Shown piece by piece: positions 50,930-59,945 of a stretch of DNA of 64,000 bases (position 1 is the stretch's first letter; the number at the start of each line of letters is the position of its first letter). Under the pieces are notes generated by a model. It saw only the letters and a list, made by a program, of their open reading frames with translations, made no database searches and was not told the DNA's origin. The position numbers and the translations under genes were made by a program. Source of the stretch: Rhodospirillales bacterium (lineage in GTDB: Bacteria > Pseudomonadota > Alphaproteobacteria > ATCC43930 > CGMCC-115725); contig CANJCB010000004.1 of assembly GCA_947473305.1 (NCBI GenBank), positions 113,555 to 177,554 on the forward strand. The letters run 5' to 3'.

Positions 50930-50960
50930 TGCTCCCGCTTATCGCGCGAAGCGGGGAGCA
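50930..50960 (-). terminator. Stem-loop terminator candidate after PotD-type gene
   Basis: TGCTCCCGCTT (50930-50940) and AAGCGGGGAGCA (50949-50960) form an 11-base stem with one bulged base and an 8-base loop, 17 bases after the stop of the minus-strand binding-protein gene. No T-run follows on the minus strand, so Rho help or an mRNA-stabilising role is likely. Confidence 0.5.
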
Positions 50961-50976
50961 AGAGTAAAAATAAAGC

Positions 50977-52032
50977 CTAGCTCGCCAACCACTGTGCAAA
51001 CCGTTCCTTCAGATCGGCGACGCGGGGCTGAAGCCATTCGAGATCGGCGAAATAGCCCTGCTCGATATGCTCGGGCGAGGTCGGCGACTTCGCGATGGCC
51101 TCCTTGCTCATGTATTTAAGCGCTTCGGGATTGGGCGAACCGTAGTTCAGGCGGTTGCAGAAATCCGCCTGGGGCTTGGCCTGGGCGCAGAAATCCATGT
51201 ATTCGAAGGCGTATTTGGCGCGCGGCGTGCCCTTCAGCACGTAGACGCAACCGCCTTCGAGATGGGTCTCGTTCCAGACCATCTCCAAGGGCTCGCCGTT
51301 GTCGATCATGAGCTGGGCGCGGGCGTTCCACATGGCGATCATGTCGACCTCGCCGTCGCGAATCAGCGATTCCGACTGATTGCCCTGGGTCCACCAGACC
51401 TTGATATGTGGCTTGATCTTGTCGAGGCTCTTGAAGGCGCGGTCGATGTCGAGAGGATAAAGCTTGTTCTTCGGCACGCCATCCGCCAGCAGCGCGTATT
51501 CGACCATGGTCACCGGCCGGTTGTACAAGGCGCGGTTGCCGGGAAACTTCTTCACATCCCAGAAATCGGCCCAGCTCTTAGGGCCCCCGTTGGGGAACTT
51601 GTCCTTGCGATAGACAAGGTTGGTGGCGAGCACCACATCGGCCATCCCCTTGTTCCGGATCATCCCGGCCGGCAGGGCCGCCTTATTGACCACGCTGAAA
51701 TCGATGGGCTCGACCAGGTCCTCGACCTCTGCCTGGTAGTATTCGGCGTCTGTGATGTCGAAATCGTAGTTCCTGGTCTGGACCGCCGCCTTCACCTTGG
51801 CGATCGAGACCGGGGAGACCGGCTTCACTGGGATCCCGGTTTTCTCGGTGAAGGGCTTGTAGAAGGCCGCTTCCTCGGCAGCCGTCCAGGCGCCGCCCCA
51901 GGTGTTGACGTAGACGACCTTTTCCTGCGCTTGCGCGACCCTCGTCATGATCGACGGGGCGGTAATGAGGGCTGCGCCACCGATAAGCACGCGACGGCGA
52001 GTGATCGGACGGAATCCCGACGTGATTTTCAT
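50977..52032 (-). CDS. ABC transporter substrate-binding protein (PotD/spermidine-putrescine type)
   Basis: A 351-residue periplasmic binding protein. The N-terminus has a Tat-type signal, ITRRRVLIGGAALITAPSIM (residues 9-28). The mature part starts near AQEKVVYVNTWGGAWTAAEEAAFYKPFTEKTGIPV, a type II fold pattern of the polyamine-binding family, with NYDFDITDAEYY and FPGNRALYNRPVTMVEYALLADGV as further family blocks. It is an orphan: no permease or ATPase gene is near. Divergent to the Fsr-type transporter gene with a 230-base gap. Confidence 0.9.
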   Translation of the reverse strand: MKITSGFRPITRRRVLIGGAALITAPSIMTRVAQAQEKVVYVNTWGGAWTAAEEAAFYKPFTEKTGIPVKPVSPVSIAKVKAAVQTRNYDFDITDAEYYQAEVEDLVEPIDFSVVNKAALPAGMIRNKGMADVVLATNLVYRKDKFPNGGPKSWADFWDVKKFPGNRALYNRPVTMVEYALLADGVPKNKLYPLDIDRAFKSLDKIKPHIKVWWTQGNQSESLIRDGEVDMIAMWNARAQLMIDNGEPLEMVWNETHLEGGCVYVLKGTPRAKYAFEYMDFCAQAKPQADFCNRLNYGSPNPEALKYMSKEAIAKSPTSPEHIEQGYFADLEWLQPRVADLKERFAQWLAS

Positions 52033-52227
52033 GGCGTTCCCTATTCCCTGCTTCGGCCCGCTTCATGCGACGCCGTTCGGGATATAGTCGGCCGCGAGGG
52101 CGCTGCCGTCAACCGGACGCTTGCTGACAGCCTCGTCTCATGCCCTAAGAGCAATCCACCTTCCCGCTTTTGTATACAGTTTCAGGCCCGGCGGCGTGGT
52201 ATGATCGCCTTGGATGTTTAATGAGAT
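52033..52227. other. Divergent intergenic region with TGTATACA palindrome
   Basis: The 230-base space between the PotD-type gene (minus) and the Fsr-type gene (plus) contains TTGTATACAG at 52170-52179. This agrees with the TNGTATACNA consensus of FadR/VanR-class GntR regulators except for its last base. The rest is ordinary G+C-rich sequence. The Fur-like box and promoter of the plus-strand gene lie at the right end and are listed separately. Confidence 0.4.
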
Positions 52228-52242
52228 TGCAAATCATTCGCA
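52228..52242 (+). promoter_or_regulatory. Fur-like operator overlapping the promoter of the MFS gene
   Basis: TGCAAAT-C-ATTCGCA is a 7-1-7 inverted repeat with one mismatched pair, the geometry of Fur-family (Fur/Mur) boxes. It covers the -35 element TTGCAA (52227-52232) of a promoter whose -10 is TATATT (52251-52256, 18-base spacer). Binding of a metal-loaded repressor there would block transcription. Metal control is inferred, not shown. Confidence 0.6.
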
Positions 52243-52262
52243 TTTAAGTTTATATTGACGGC

Positions 52263-53504
52263 ATGAGCAAGATGGCGACGGATACCCTGCAGACGACGGC
52301 CCTGGGCAACTCCGCGCGGCCTGCCACCGAAAAGACCGCCTTCGCGATCCTCGGCGCGATCAGCATTTCCCACCTGCTTCACGACATGATCCAGTCGCTG
52401 GTGCAAGCGACCTATCCCGTGCTGAAGGCGGAACTTGCGCTCGATTTCAGCCAGATCGGCCTCATCACCCTCGTCTTCCAGATCGCCGCCTCGATTTTGC
52501 AGCCTCTGGTAGGGCTTTATACCGACCATCGGCCCCGTCCCTATTCGCTCGTGATCGGCCTGGGCTTTGCGCTGGTCGGGCTGTTCGTCCTTGCTTTCGC
52601 GGGGAATTATTGGGCGGTGCTGGTGGCCGTCACCTTCATCGGCATGGGATCTTCGATCTTCCATCCGGAAGCGTCCCGGGTGGCGCGCATGGCGTCGGGA
52701 GGCAGGCTCGGCCTCGCCCAATCGCTGTTCCAGGTCGGCGGCAACGGCGGCAGCGCCATCGGCCCGCTGGTGGCCGCTTTCATCATCGTGCCCTATGGGC
52801 AGAAGAGCATCGCCTGGTTCGCGGGGGCGGCTTTCGTCGCCATGCTGGTGCTGCTGCCGGTCGCGCGCTGGTATGGCCAGCATGGGGTGAAGATCGTCAC
52901 GCGGTCCTATCGGGCCGCAGCGGGAATCGGGCGGGACATTACCCGCAGCGAGATCACGCGAACCCTTGCCATCCTCCTCGCGCTGATCTTCTCCAAGGCC
53001 TTCTACCAGGCGGCCTTCTACAGCTATTACGCCTTCTATCTGATGGACCGCTTCGGCCTGCCGGCGGAGACGGCACAGCTCTATCTTTTCGTCTTCATGG
53101 CCTCCGTGGCCGGCGGCGTCATCGTCGGCGGCCCCATCGGCGACAAGATCGGGCGCAAGGCGGTGATCTGGGTATCGATCCTGGGCGCCCTGCCCTTTGC
53201 GCTGGCGATGCCCCATGTGGATCTCATGTGGACGGCGATCCTGAGCTCGATCATCGGCTTCGTGATGGCCTCGGCCACCTCGGCGATCTTCGTCTATGGG
53301 CAGGAGCTTCTGCCCGGCAAGGTCGGCACCGTGGCCGGCCTCTTCTCGGGCGTTGCCTTCGGGCTCGGGGGATTGGGCGCGGCGGTTCTCGGCGTACTGG
53401 CGGATCACACCAGCATCACCTTCGTCTATCAGGTTTGCGCGTTCCTGCCCTTGCTGGGCCTGCTCGCGGCCTTCCTGCCGGATCTGAGGAAGGCCGCGGC
53501 TTAG
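52263..53504 (+). CDS. MFS transporter, fosmidomycin-resistance (Fsr) type
   Basis: A 413-residue inner-membrane transporter with about twelve hydrophobic segments. It has Fsr-type landmarks: SISHLLHDMIQSLVQATYPVLK, FSQIGLITLVFQIAASILQPLVGLYTD, GMGSSIFHPEASRVARMASGGR, LAQSLFQVGGNGGSAIGPL and GDKIGRKAVIW (the MFS loop). The family exports drugs and other small molecules. The ATG is only six bases after the proposed -10 TATATT and has no clear ribosome binding site, so the mRNA may be leaderless; ATG at 52272 is the alternative. A Fur-like box covers the promoter, so expression may follow iron or manganese. It converges with a GST gene. Confidence 0.92.
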   Translation: MSKMATDTLQTTALGNSARPATEKTAFAILGAISISHLLHDMIQSLVQATYPVLKAELALDFSQIGLITLVFQIAASILQPLVGLYTDHRPRPYSLVIGLGFALVGLFVLAFAGNYWAVLVAVTFIGMGSSIFHPEASRVARMASGGRLGLAQSLFQVGGNGGSAIGPLVAAFIIVPYGQKSIAWFAGAAFVAMLVLLPVARWYGQHGVKIVTRSYRAAAGIGRDITRSEITRTLAILLALIFSKAFYQAAFYSYYAFYLMDRFGLPAETAQLYLFVFMASVAGGVIVGGPIGDKIGRKAVIWVSILGALPFALAMPHVDLMWTAILSSIIGFVMASATSAIFVYGQELLPGKVGTVAGLFSGVAFGLGGLGAAVLGVLADHTSITFVYQVCAFLPLLGLLAAFLPDLRKAAA

Positions 53505-53512
53505 GCCCGTCC

Positions 53513-54127
53513 CTAGACGGCGACCTTCAGCCCGGCGATGACGCCGGGACGCGCGGCGACGGTATCGGCCCAACGACGCAGGTTGGCCAAGCCGCCCCAG
53601 CCCTCGATCAGCGCCTTGCGGCCGAAAAAGACTGGATAGAGCGCAACGTCGGCGATGGTGAATTCATCGCCCGCGAGGAACTTGGTCTCTCCCAGCGCCT
53701 TGTCAGCGATCTCGAGGAAATGCTTCAGCCGCTGCTCGAAGAGCGCCTTGGCTGGAGCGCCACCCTCGATGGTGCCGGCATAGAAATAGCCCGTGGACAT
53801 GGTCGCCACATCCGTCATGGCGAACATCAGCCACTGATAGGTGCGGCCCCGGGCCACCGGGTCCTTGGGCAGGAGCTTGCCGCTTTTCTCCGCCAGATAG
53901 AGCAGGATGGCCGAGGACTGGCCGACCACCACCGGCTTGCCGCCCGGGACGTCGTGATCGACGATCGCGGGCATGGTCTGCGTCGGGTTGATCTTGCGGT
54001 ATTCCTCGGTCTTATGCTCGGTGCCCTGCATGGAATACTTATGGGCCTTATAGGGCAGGCCGCTTTCTTCCATCATGATGCCCGCGCGATGGCCGTTGCC
54101 GGTCGCTACCGTGTAAAGATCGATCAT
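53513..54127 (-). CDS. Glutathione S-transferase family protein (nu/YghU-like)
   Basis: A 204-residue protein. The N-terminal thioredoxin-like domain reads MIDLYTVATGNGHRAGIMMEESGL, where TGNG is the active-site type of the YghU/YfcG (nu-class) proteins. INPTQTMPAIVDHD holds the cis-Pro, and VVVGQSSAILLYLAEK carries the Gln-Ser glutathione contacts. The C-terminal LAGDEFTIADVALYP is the N-capping box. Such proteins often reduce disulfides with glutathione. The upstream site GGGAGGAG fits a good ribosome binding site. The gene stands alone, convergent with the MFS gene. Confidence 0.92.
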   Translation of the reverse strand: MIDLYTVATGNGHRAGIMMEESGLPYKAHKYSMQGTEHKTEEYRKINPTQTMPAIVDHDVPGGKPVVVGQSSAILLYLAEKSGKLLPKDPVARGRTYQWLMFAMTDVATMSTGYFYAGTIEGGAPAKALFEQRLKHFLEIADKALGETKFLAGDEFTIADVALYPVFFGRKALIEGWGGLANLRRWADTVAARPGVIAGLKVAV

Positions 54128-54352
54128 TCTTTATCTCCTCCCAAAATTCGCATGCTTATTAGCAGCACATGGGGCTTGCCCGCATCCACTCAAATTATCG
54201 GCGTCGCGCGCCCGTGTGACAGTGGGCCAACTCGGGGAAAGCGGCGGTCGGAGACGACGCGACAATCGGCGGCGACGGTCCAGGCAACCTATCCCTGGAT
54301 GTTGCGGGGTGCTGGTGGTAATGACCTGTCATCGCTCCCGAAAGAATTTCCC
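54128..54352. other. Divergent intergenic region, GST and small protein genes
   Basis: This 225-base region lies between the GST gene (minus) and a small plus-strand gene at 54353. The GST ribosome site is at its left end. Apart from an A+T-rich stretch near 54135-54160 that probably holds the GST promoter, I see no operator, repeat or RNA gene in it. Confidence 0.3.
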
Positions 54353-54742
54353 ATGCCCCCCAAGAAGCACATCAACTTCGACCTTTCCAAGGAAGCCGAC
54401 GTTGTCGTGCTGACCGTGCAGAACGGCGACGAGATGTGCCGGATGCCGCTCAACGCCGCCGATGTGACCATGGTTCTGGCCCAACTCGCCGAGATGCGGC
54501 AACGCATGCGGCCGCCGGTCCAGACCGATCCGCCGCTGGGCACCCTGCCCCGGGTTGCCCATGACGCCAAATGGTGGGCGACGCCCGATCACCAGAACGA
54601 GGGGGTGACCCTCATGCTGCGCGATCCGGGCTACGGCTGGATCGGCTATATGCTGCCGATCAAGGAGGCGTCGAACGTCGCCGAATATCTCAATCGCTGG
54701 GCTGAGCTCGTCCGGGCAAAGCCGCCTCAACGGATGAACTGA
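54353..54742 (+). CDS. Conserved hypothetical protein
   Basis: A 129-residue soluble protein. The ATG at 54353 begins MPPKKHINFDLSKEADVVVLTV. It has an all-beta start, a helical middle (LNAADVTMVLAQLAEMRQRM) and a C-terminal MLRDPGYGWIGYMLPIKEASNVAEYLNRWAEL-type region that looks like a small globular domain. The frame is open far upstream, but only as a non-coding shadow of other genes. It ends four bases before the metallophosphoesterase gene, so the two are probably co-transcribed. No family is recognised. Confidence 0.7.
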   Translation: MPPKKHINFDLSKEADVVVLTVQNGDEMCRMPLNAADVTMVLAQLAEMRQRMRPPVQTDPPLGTLPRVAHDAKWWATPDHQNEGVTLMLRDPGYGWIGYMLPIKEASNVAEYLNRWAELVRAKPPQRMN

Positions 54743-54746
54743 CCTC

Positions 54747-55475
54747 ATGAGCCTCAAGAAGGACCTTCTTCTCGTCCATTCCTCGGACCTGCATGTGGAC
54801 GACAGCTATACGATGCGCGCCCATGACGGCGACGGCAATCGCGGCCTGGCCGCCGTGCTTGCGACCGCGAAAGCCGTCAAAGCCGACGTGGTGCTGCTGG
54901 TCGGCGACGTCTTTGAGCACAACCGGCTGGCTCGCGACATCCTCGACCGCACCACGGCGCTGGTCGCGGCTTGTCCGGCGAAGGTGGTTTTCCTGCCGGG
55001 AAATCACGATCCGGCTTCGGACGATTCCGTTTATCGCCGTGCGGGCTTTCCGGCACTCGATCACGTCCATGTGCTGGGCCTGCCCCAGGAGGCCGTAACC
55101 TTCCCCGACCTCGACCTCGAAGTCTGGGGCCGGGCGCATCGGGATTATAACGACATGGCGCCGCTCGAAAGTCCGCGCAGCCGGTCCCTGCGCTGGCATG
55201 TCGGCCTGGCGCATGGACATTTCATTCCGGCCTCGGAGCGCACCCCGCCGCCGCGGCCCGCCTGGCTCTTCGACGAGATGGAGATCGATGCGACCGGGGC
55301 CGACTATCTGGCGCTCGGCCATTGGAACCAGCCCATCCAGGTCGGCAACGGACGGGTCCCAGCCTATTACTCGGGCTCGCCGGAATATGCCAATACAGTC
55401 AACCTTGTGACTCTCAAGACCTCCGGCGAGGTGAGCGTGGAGCGCGAGCCCATCCGTTGGGACGACGTTTCTTAA
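54747..55475 (+). CDS. Metallophosphoesterase
   Basis: A 242-residue calcineurin-like phosphoesterase. The metal-binding motifs run in order: SSDLHVDDSY (DxH), LLVGDVFEHNR (GDxx), LPGNHDPAS (GNHD), GLAHGHFIP (GHx-type) and ALGHWNQP (GHxx). These hold two metal ions in known members, which include the DNA repair nuclease SbcD and many phosphatases. It has the SbcD-like N-terminal half but no partner ATPase gene, so another role is likely. It follows the small gene at 54353 closely. Confidence 0.9.
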   Translation: MSLKKDLLLVHSSDLHVDDSYTMRAHDGDGNRGLAAVLATAKAVKADVVLLVGDVFEHNRLARDILDRTTALVAACPAKVVFLPGNHDPASDDSVYRRAGFPALDHVHVLGLPQEAVTFPDLDLEVWGRAHRDYNDMAPLESPRSRSLRWHVGLAHGHFIPASERTPPPRPAWLFDEMEIDATGADYLALGHWNQPIQVGNGRVPAYYSGSPEYANTVNLVTLKTSGEVSVEREPIRWDDVS

Positions 55476-55569
55476 GCCTCCGCGCCAAATTTGACCTAGC
55501 CCGCGCTAAAGCCCGCCAGCCTCCAGGCCGCTATCCTGGTCCCGTACATTGGGAATTAAGGGGGGCGGG

Positions 55570-57108
55570 ATGGGAGCCTATGAGGGGATCGAGCATGTGG
55601 TGGTTCTCATGCTGGAGAACCGCTCCTTCGACAGCATGTTCGGAAAGCTTTATCCCAAGAGCGCCGCCTTCGAGGGCCTGAGCGGCAAGGAGACCAATCC
55701 CTGGCACCGGCCCGACGGCACGGTCGTCGATATGCCGGTCTGGAACGACGAGGGCATGGACCCGGTCTCCGCCTCGATCCCGGATCCCGATCCGGGCGAA
55801 CTCTTCAAGGAGGACATGGACGTCCAGCTCTTCGGGCTCGGCGGCACGCCGGGGACCGAGCCGCCGTCCATGAGCGGTTTCATCGACAATTACATGCGCC
55901 AGCCGCCGAGCGATCCCCATAGCGATCCCATGGCGGTGATGCATCATTTCACGCCGAAGCAGGTCCCGATCATCAGCGCTTTGGCCAAGGCCTTCGGGAT
56001 CTCAGACCAATGGCACGCCTCCGCCCCCTGCCAGACTTGGCCCAACCGCTTCTTCGCCCATACGGCGACGGCCGGGGGCTATGTCAACAACATGCCGACC
56101 CATTTTCCCTATGTCATGCCGACCATCTTCAAGCGGCTGCAGGAGCACGGCCGGAGCTGGCGGCTCTATTTCCACGATCTTCCCCAGGCCGCGACGCTCG
56201 CGGACATCTGGCTCGAAGCGCCCTTTCATTTCCGCTGTTTCACCGACGAGTTCGAGGAGGATTGCCGGTCCGGGCGGTTGGCCAACTACAGCTTCATCGA
56301 GCCCCGCTATTTCACCGATTCCATCAAAGGCCTCGTCCCCAACGACCAGCACCCGCCCCACGACGTGATCTATGGCGAGCAGCTCATCGCCCAGGTCTAT
56401 AACGCCGTCCGCCGCGCGCCGACCTGGAAGAAGACCCTGCTGGTCATCACCTACGACGAGCATGGCGGCTGCTACGACCATATGCCGCCGCCGCTCGCGG
56501 TTCCGCCGGAGGCCAGGACCGGATCGGACGGTTTCGCCTTCGACCGTTATGGCGTACGGGTGCCAGCGGTGATTATTTCGCCCTATATGCCGCCGGGCAG
56601 CATCGTCCGTTCCGCGCCCGCCGGTTTGCCTCATCAGGGGCCGCCTTATCCCTTCGACCATGCGTCGATCGTGTCGACACTGCGCAAGCTGTTCGATCTT
56701 GGCGCGCCGCTGACGGCGCGGGATGCGGCCGCTCCCGATCTCCTCGGAACCTTGAGTCTCAACGAGCCGACCAACGACGGGCCTGAGAGGATCGACGCCC
56801 AGCCTGTCCGACCGACACCGGAGAAAGTGGCAAAGCGGGCCGCGGCACCCGCCAACAACATGCAGCACAGTCTCTGCGCCATGGCGGCCCACCTCCCGCC
56901 CCAGGCCGCCGTCGCGGGCGCCCATATCTCAGCGCTGAGTTCGGGCGCTCTCATCCCACAGCCGGTCACGCTCACCAGCACCGAAAGCGCGCTCAACCCG
57001 GCCATCGACCGGTTTCAATCCCTGCTGGCGACCGGGTCCGCGGTTGACGGCGCTGCCAATGCGCCGCAGGCTTCTCCCGGAGAAACCACCGGGAAGCCTG
57101 TTCCGTGA
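55570..57108 (+). CDS. Phosphoesterase of the phospholipase C/acid phosphatase (AcpA-like) family
   Basis: A 512-residue protein of the phosphoesterase superfamily. The N-terminal [17 protein letters not shown] is the catalytic hallmark. [27 protein letters not shown] and [19 protein letters not shown] are family blocks, as is [19 protein letters not shown], with Asp/Glu/His metal ligands. The start at 55570 is preceded by GGGGGGCGG. No signal peptide is seen, although most family members are exported. A C-terminal extension of about 110 residues, rich in Ala, Pro and Ser, has no similarity I recognise. It overlaps the pirin gene by four bases (GTGA). Confidence 0.9.
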   Translation: MGAYEGIEHVVVLMLENRSFDSMFGKLYPKSAAFEGLSGKETNPWHRPDGTVVDMPVWNDEGMDPVSASIPDPDPGELFKEDMDVQLFGLGGTPGTEPPSMSGFIDNYMRQPPSDPHSDPMAVMHHFTPKQVPIISALAKAFGISDQWHASAPCQTWPNRFFAHTATAGGYVNNMPTHFPYVMPTIFKRLQEHGRSWRLYFHDLPQAATLADIWLEAPFHFRCFTDEFEEDCRSGRLANYSFIEPRYFTDSIKGLVPNDQHPPHDVIYGEQLIAQVYNAVRRAPTWKKTLLVITYDEHGGCYDHMPPPLAVPPEARTGSDGFAFDRYGVRVPAVIISPYMPPGSIVRSAPAGLPHQGPPYPFDHASIVSTLRKLFDLGAPLTARDAAAPDLLGTLSLNEPTNDGPERIDAQPVRPTPEKVAKRAAAPANNMQHSLCAMAAHLPPQAAVAGAHISALSSGALIPQPVTLTSTESALNPAIDRFQSLLATGSAVDGAANAPQASPGETTGKPVP

Positions 57109-58016
57109 CCGAGACGCCCCAGGACCCCTCCATCCAGAATATCATCGTGCCCCGCACCCGGGACCTCGGCGACGGCTTCGAGGTCCGGCGCGTCCTGCCC
57201 GCCATCGAGAAGCGCATGGTCGGACCCTTCGTCTTTTTCGATCACATGGGACCGGTCATCCTGCGCGACGGCAAGGGGCTCGACGTGCGCCCCCATCCCC
57301 ATATCGGGCTCGCCACGGTCACCTATCTTTTCGACGGCGAGATCCTGCATCGAGACAGCCTGGGCAACGCCCTGCCGATCCGGCCGGGCGCGGTCAATTG
57401 GATGACGGCCGGACGCGGGATCGTCCATTCCGAACGGACTTCCGAGGAACTCCGTCACAAAGGCTCTCGGCTCTTCGGCATCCAATCCTGGGTCGCGTTG
57501 CCGCACGACAAGGAGGAGGTCGAACCGGCCTTCGTCCATCACGGCGCGGCCGACCTTCCCGTCATCGAAGGCGAGGGCAAGACCCTCCGCGTGATCGCGG
57601 GATCGTTCCATGGCGCGACCTCGCCCGCAGCGGTGTTCTCGGCGATGTTCTATGCGGATGCGGTCTTGGAAGCGGGCGCGCGGCTCGACGTTTCGGCGGA
57701 ACACGAGGAACGCGCCGCCTATGTGGTCGAAGGCCACATCGGGATCGCGGGCGAGAGCTATGACGCCGGGCGCCTGCTCGTCTTCAAGCCCGGTGAAGCG
57801 ATCGTGATCGAGGCGCTGGGGCCTGCCCGGCTCATGCTGCTGGGTGGCGAGCCGATGGATGGCCCACGCCACATCTGGTGGAATTTCGTTTCGAGTTCGC
57901 AGGAGCGGATCGAGCAGGCGAAAGCGGATTGGAAGGCGGGCCGCTTCCCGAAGGTGCCGGGCGACGAGGTCGAATTCACCCCGCTGCCGGAAACACCGCC
58001 GCCCATTCGAAAATAG
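57105..58016 (+). CDS. Pirin family protein
   Basis: A 303-residue bicupin. The N-terminal cupin binds metal through the HxH-H-E set visible in [14 protein letters not shown] and [21 protein letters not shown] and [11 protein letters not shown] are signature blocks. The C-terminal cupin has [17 protein letters not shown]. Pirins act as quercetinases or regulators. The GTG start overlaps the stop of the phosphoesterase gene. Length is normal. Confidence 0.93.
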   Translation: MTETPQDPSIQNIIVPRTRDLGDGFEVRRVLPAIEKRMVGPFVFFDHMGPVILRDGKGLDVRPHPHIGLATVTYLFDGEILHRDSLGNALPIRPGAVNWMTAGRGIVHSERTSEELRHKGSRLFGIQSWVALPHDKEEVEPAFVHHGAADLPVIEGEGKTLRVIAGSFHGATSPAAVFSAMFYADAVLEAGARLDVSAEHEERAAYVVEGHIGIAGESYDAGRLLVFKPGEAIVIEALGPARLMLLGGEPMDGPRHIWWNFVSSSQERIEQAKADWKAGRFPKVPGDEVEFTPLPETPPPIRK

Positions 58017-58025
58017 CGCCGGCTT

Positions 58026-59264
58026 TTAAGCCGCGATATTTCCGTATTTCAGCAGGTTGGCCTTCTGCGCCTCGTTGCGCGGCGGCAGTTTGAAGAGCCG
58101 CGCCGCATTGCCACCGAGGATGTTCTGCTTCGCCTTCTCCGACAGGAAGGGAAGGTTGTAGATCGTGCTCGGCAGGTCGAAATCCCAATGTGGATAATCC
58201 GACGAATAGAGCAGCTGCGTCTCCGCCTTGATCATGCGGAAGGTGCATTCCATCGCCTCGATGTCCTGCACTTCCATGGGCTGGGAGGCGTAGAACATGT
58301 CGCGCATATAATCGCTGGGCTTCTTCTTCAGCGCCGGCGCCTCGCAGCTCCGCAGCATGAACTCATGATCGAGCCGCTGCATCAGGAAGGGCAGCCAGGC
58401 CAGCCCCGCCTCGATCCACATCACCGGCAGCTTGGGAAAGCGCTCCCCGAGCCCGTTCATCACCCAATTCGTCAGATGCAGGATATTGTAGAAGGGGAAA
58501 GTCAGGGCGTGAACCGAGATGAAGCGGTTGCAGCTCTTGAACACCGGTTCCGCCCAATTCGGTCCTGAATGGAAGGCGAGCGCCAGGCCCCGCTCCTCCA
58601 TCGCGCGATAGACCTTCATATAGGCGTTGTCATAGACGCCCTGGTTGCGCACCGTCGTCACCATGAAACCGGTGACGTTCTTGCGGTCGCCGAAGGTCTC
58701 GACGTGGCGCAGGCAGGCCTCCGGGCTGCTGAAGGGCAGGGGCAGCATGGTGTACATGCGCCCATCGCCATCCGGCAGGATCTTCTCGGTCAGCCAGCGG
58801 CTATAGGCCCAGCAGAGATCGACTTCCATGTCGGACTGGGGATGCATGCCGATGTTGAGCAGCGGCGTCGGGAAGAGGCAGGAATAGTCCACCCCCATGG
58901 CGTCCATCCAGCGATGCGCGATCTGCGCATCGCGGACCTTGGACCCTGGGGTCTTTTCCTCGGAGCGCATGCGGCTGCGGTTGATCCGGCCGCCCATCTC
59001 CTGGGTCCCGATCTGCGGGGGCAAAATATGCGCGCGGGCGCCCTTCAGCCGGCTCGCCATGGAGAGGTGACGCAACACGTCGTTCTCCATGAAGGGGAGC
59101 ATGTCGTCGAAGCTCTCGTTTTCGTAGTGATGGGCGTCCACATCGACGATCATGAAATCATCGTATTTATACTGGCGCGATTGCTGGGTCGCATGGGCCA
59201 GAACCTGCGTCGTGTCGAGTTCGGCAAGCGAAAGCTTGCGCTCACGATCCGCGAGGAATTCCAT
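58026..59264 (-). CDS. Amidohydrolase-2 family protein
   Basis: A 412-residue protein of the ACMSD/decarboxylase-like amidohydrolase family. The first-strand metal motif is VDVDAHHYE (DxDxHH type), followed by CLFPTPLLNIGMHPQSD, LALAFHSGPNW (His ligand), VMWIEAGLAWLPFLMQRLD and YSSDYPHWDFD (Asp ligand), so the metal site looks complete, unlike the protein at 15871. Members hydrolyse or decarboxylate small aromatic or carbonyl compounds. It is the last gene of a minus-strand operon with the small protein at 59300 and the Rieske ferredoxin. Confidence 0.9.
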   Translation of the reverse strand: MEFLADRERKLSLAELDTTQVLAHATQQSRQYKYDDFMIVDVDAHHYENESFDDMLPFMENDVLRHLSMASRLKGARAHILPPQIGTQEMGGRINRSRMRSEEKTPGSKVRDAQIAHRWMDAMGVDYSCLFPTPLLNIGMHPQSDMEVDLCWAYSRWLTEKILPDGDGRMYTMLPLPFSSPEACLRHVETFGDRKNVTGFMVTTVRNQGVYDNAYMKVYRAMEERGLALAFHSGPNWAEPVFKSCNRFISVHALTFPFYNILHLTNWVMNGLGERFPKLPVMWIEAGLAWLPFLMQRLDHEFMLRSCEAPALKKKPSDYMRDMFYASQPMEVQDIEAMECTFRMIKAETQLLYSSDYPHWDFDLPSTIYNLPFLSEKAKQNILGGNAARLFKLPPRNEAQKANLLKYGNIAA

Positions 59265-59299
59265 GAACGTCTCCTGTGCCTTTTGGGACGGCTAGGCGC

Positions 59300-59593
59300 T
59301 CAACGTCCCGTGTAGTTCTGCCACATTCCGAGTTCGAAGACCTGAAGGTTGGTCGCCTTCAAGAGTGCGCTCGCCGTCACCATGACATCGGTGGGCGTTA
59401 AGCTATTGGGGCCGACCGCGTCATAGGCGACGCCTTCCTCCCGATGCGCGGTAAAGAACTTGCTGGCCACCGCCAAAAGGGCTTGGACCGCCTCGGGCGG
59501 CAGCACGTCGATCTCGCCCCGGCCGAGAAAGCTTTCCAGGATACCGGCAAGCTCGAGCGCCTCGGCGCCGAGGTCCCGCTCAGGTGAGGACAT
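59300..59593 (-). CDS. Small helical protein linked to Rieske ferredoxin
   Basis: A 97-residue soluble protein, all helical in appearance: ALELAGILESFLGRGEIDVLPPEAVQALLAVASKFFTAHREEG, then TPTDVMVTASALLKATNLQVFELGMWQNYTG. It has no Cys and no known motif. Its start overlaps the end of the Rieske gene by 14 bases, and it lies 35 bases upstream of the amidohydrolase gene. The tight coupling suggests it is a subunit or partner in the same enzyme system. Confidence 0.75.
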   Translation of the reverse strand: MSSPERDLGAEALELAGILESFLGRGEIDVLPPEAVQALLAVASKFFTAHREEGVAYDAVGPNSLTPTDVMVTASALLKATNLQVFELGMWQNYTGR

Positions 59594-59945
59594 AGATGTC
59601 TTCGCCGCGCTGGACGACCTCGTATTTGTCGAGCTTCAGCTTGCGGTCGGCGGTGCATTCGCCGGTCTTCATGTCGTATTCGTAGCCATGCCAGGGGCAG
59701 ACGAAATTCATCTCCGTGTCGGAGAAATGAATGCCCTTGGAGGTCTTGTCCGGCATGATCTTTTCGATGGTCTGGGCGATGGTAAGCCCCTCGCAAGCCG
59801 GACCGCCCTGGTGGAGGCAATAATTGCTATAGGCGAAGAACTGGCCTTCATGCTTGAAGACGCCGATCTCGGTCTCGCCTTCGATGATGATGCGACGTTC
59901 CCCGTCCTTGAAGTCCGCCGCCTTGCTGACGAATGCCTCGGCCAT
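59580..59945 (-). CDS. Rieske [2Fe-2S] ferredoxin
   Basis: A 121-residue soluble ferredoxin. The cluster motifs are CLHQGG and CPWHGYEYD, each giving a Cys and a His. The length fits a stand-alone Rieske protein of oxygenase systems, not an oxygenase alpha subunit. The start at 59945 opens MAEAFVSKAADF. An oxygenase subunit is not nearby. The divergent LLM-type monooxygenase is a possible partner but normally uses a flavin reductase. Confidence 0.93.
   Translation of the reverse strand: MAEAFVSKAADFKDGERRIIIEGETEIGVFKHEGQFFAYSNYCLHQGGPACEGLTIAQTIEKIMPDKTSKGIHFSDTEMNFVCPWHGYEYDMKTGECTADRKLKLDKYEVVQRGEDIYVLT

Noticed and set aside
54747..55475. SbcD nuclease subunit
   Set aside because: The motifs agree with the SbcD N-terminal half, but the protein is too short (242 residues) and no sbcC-like ATPase gene follows.
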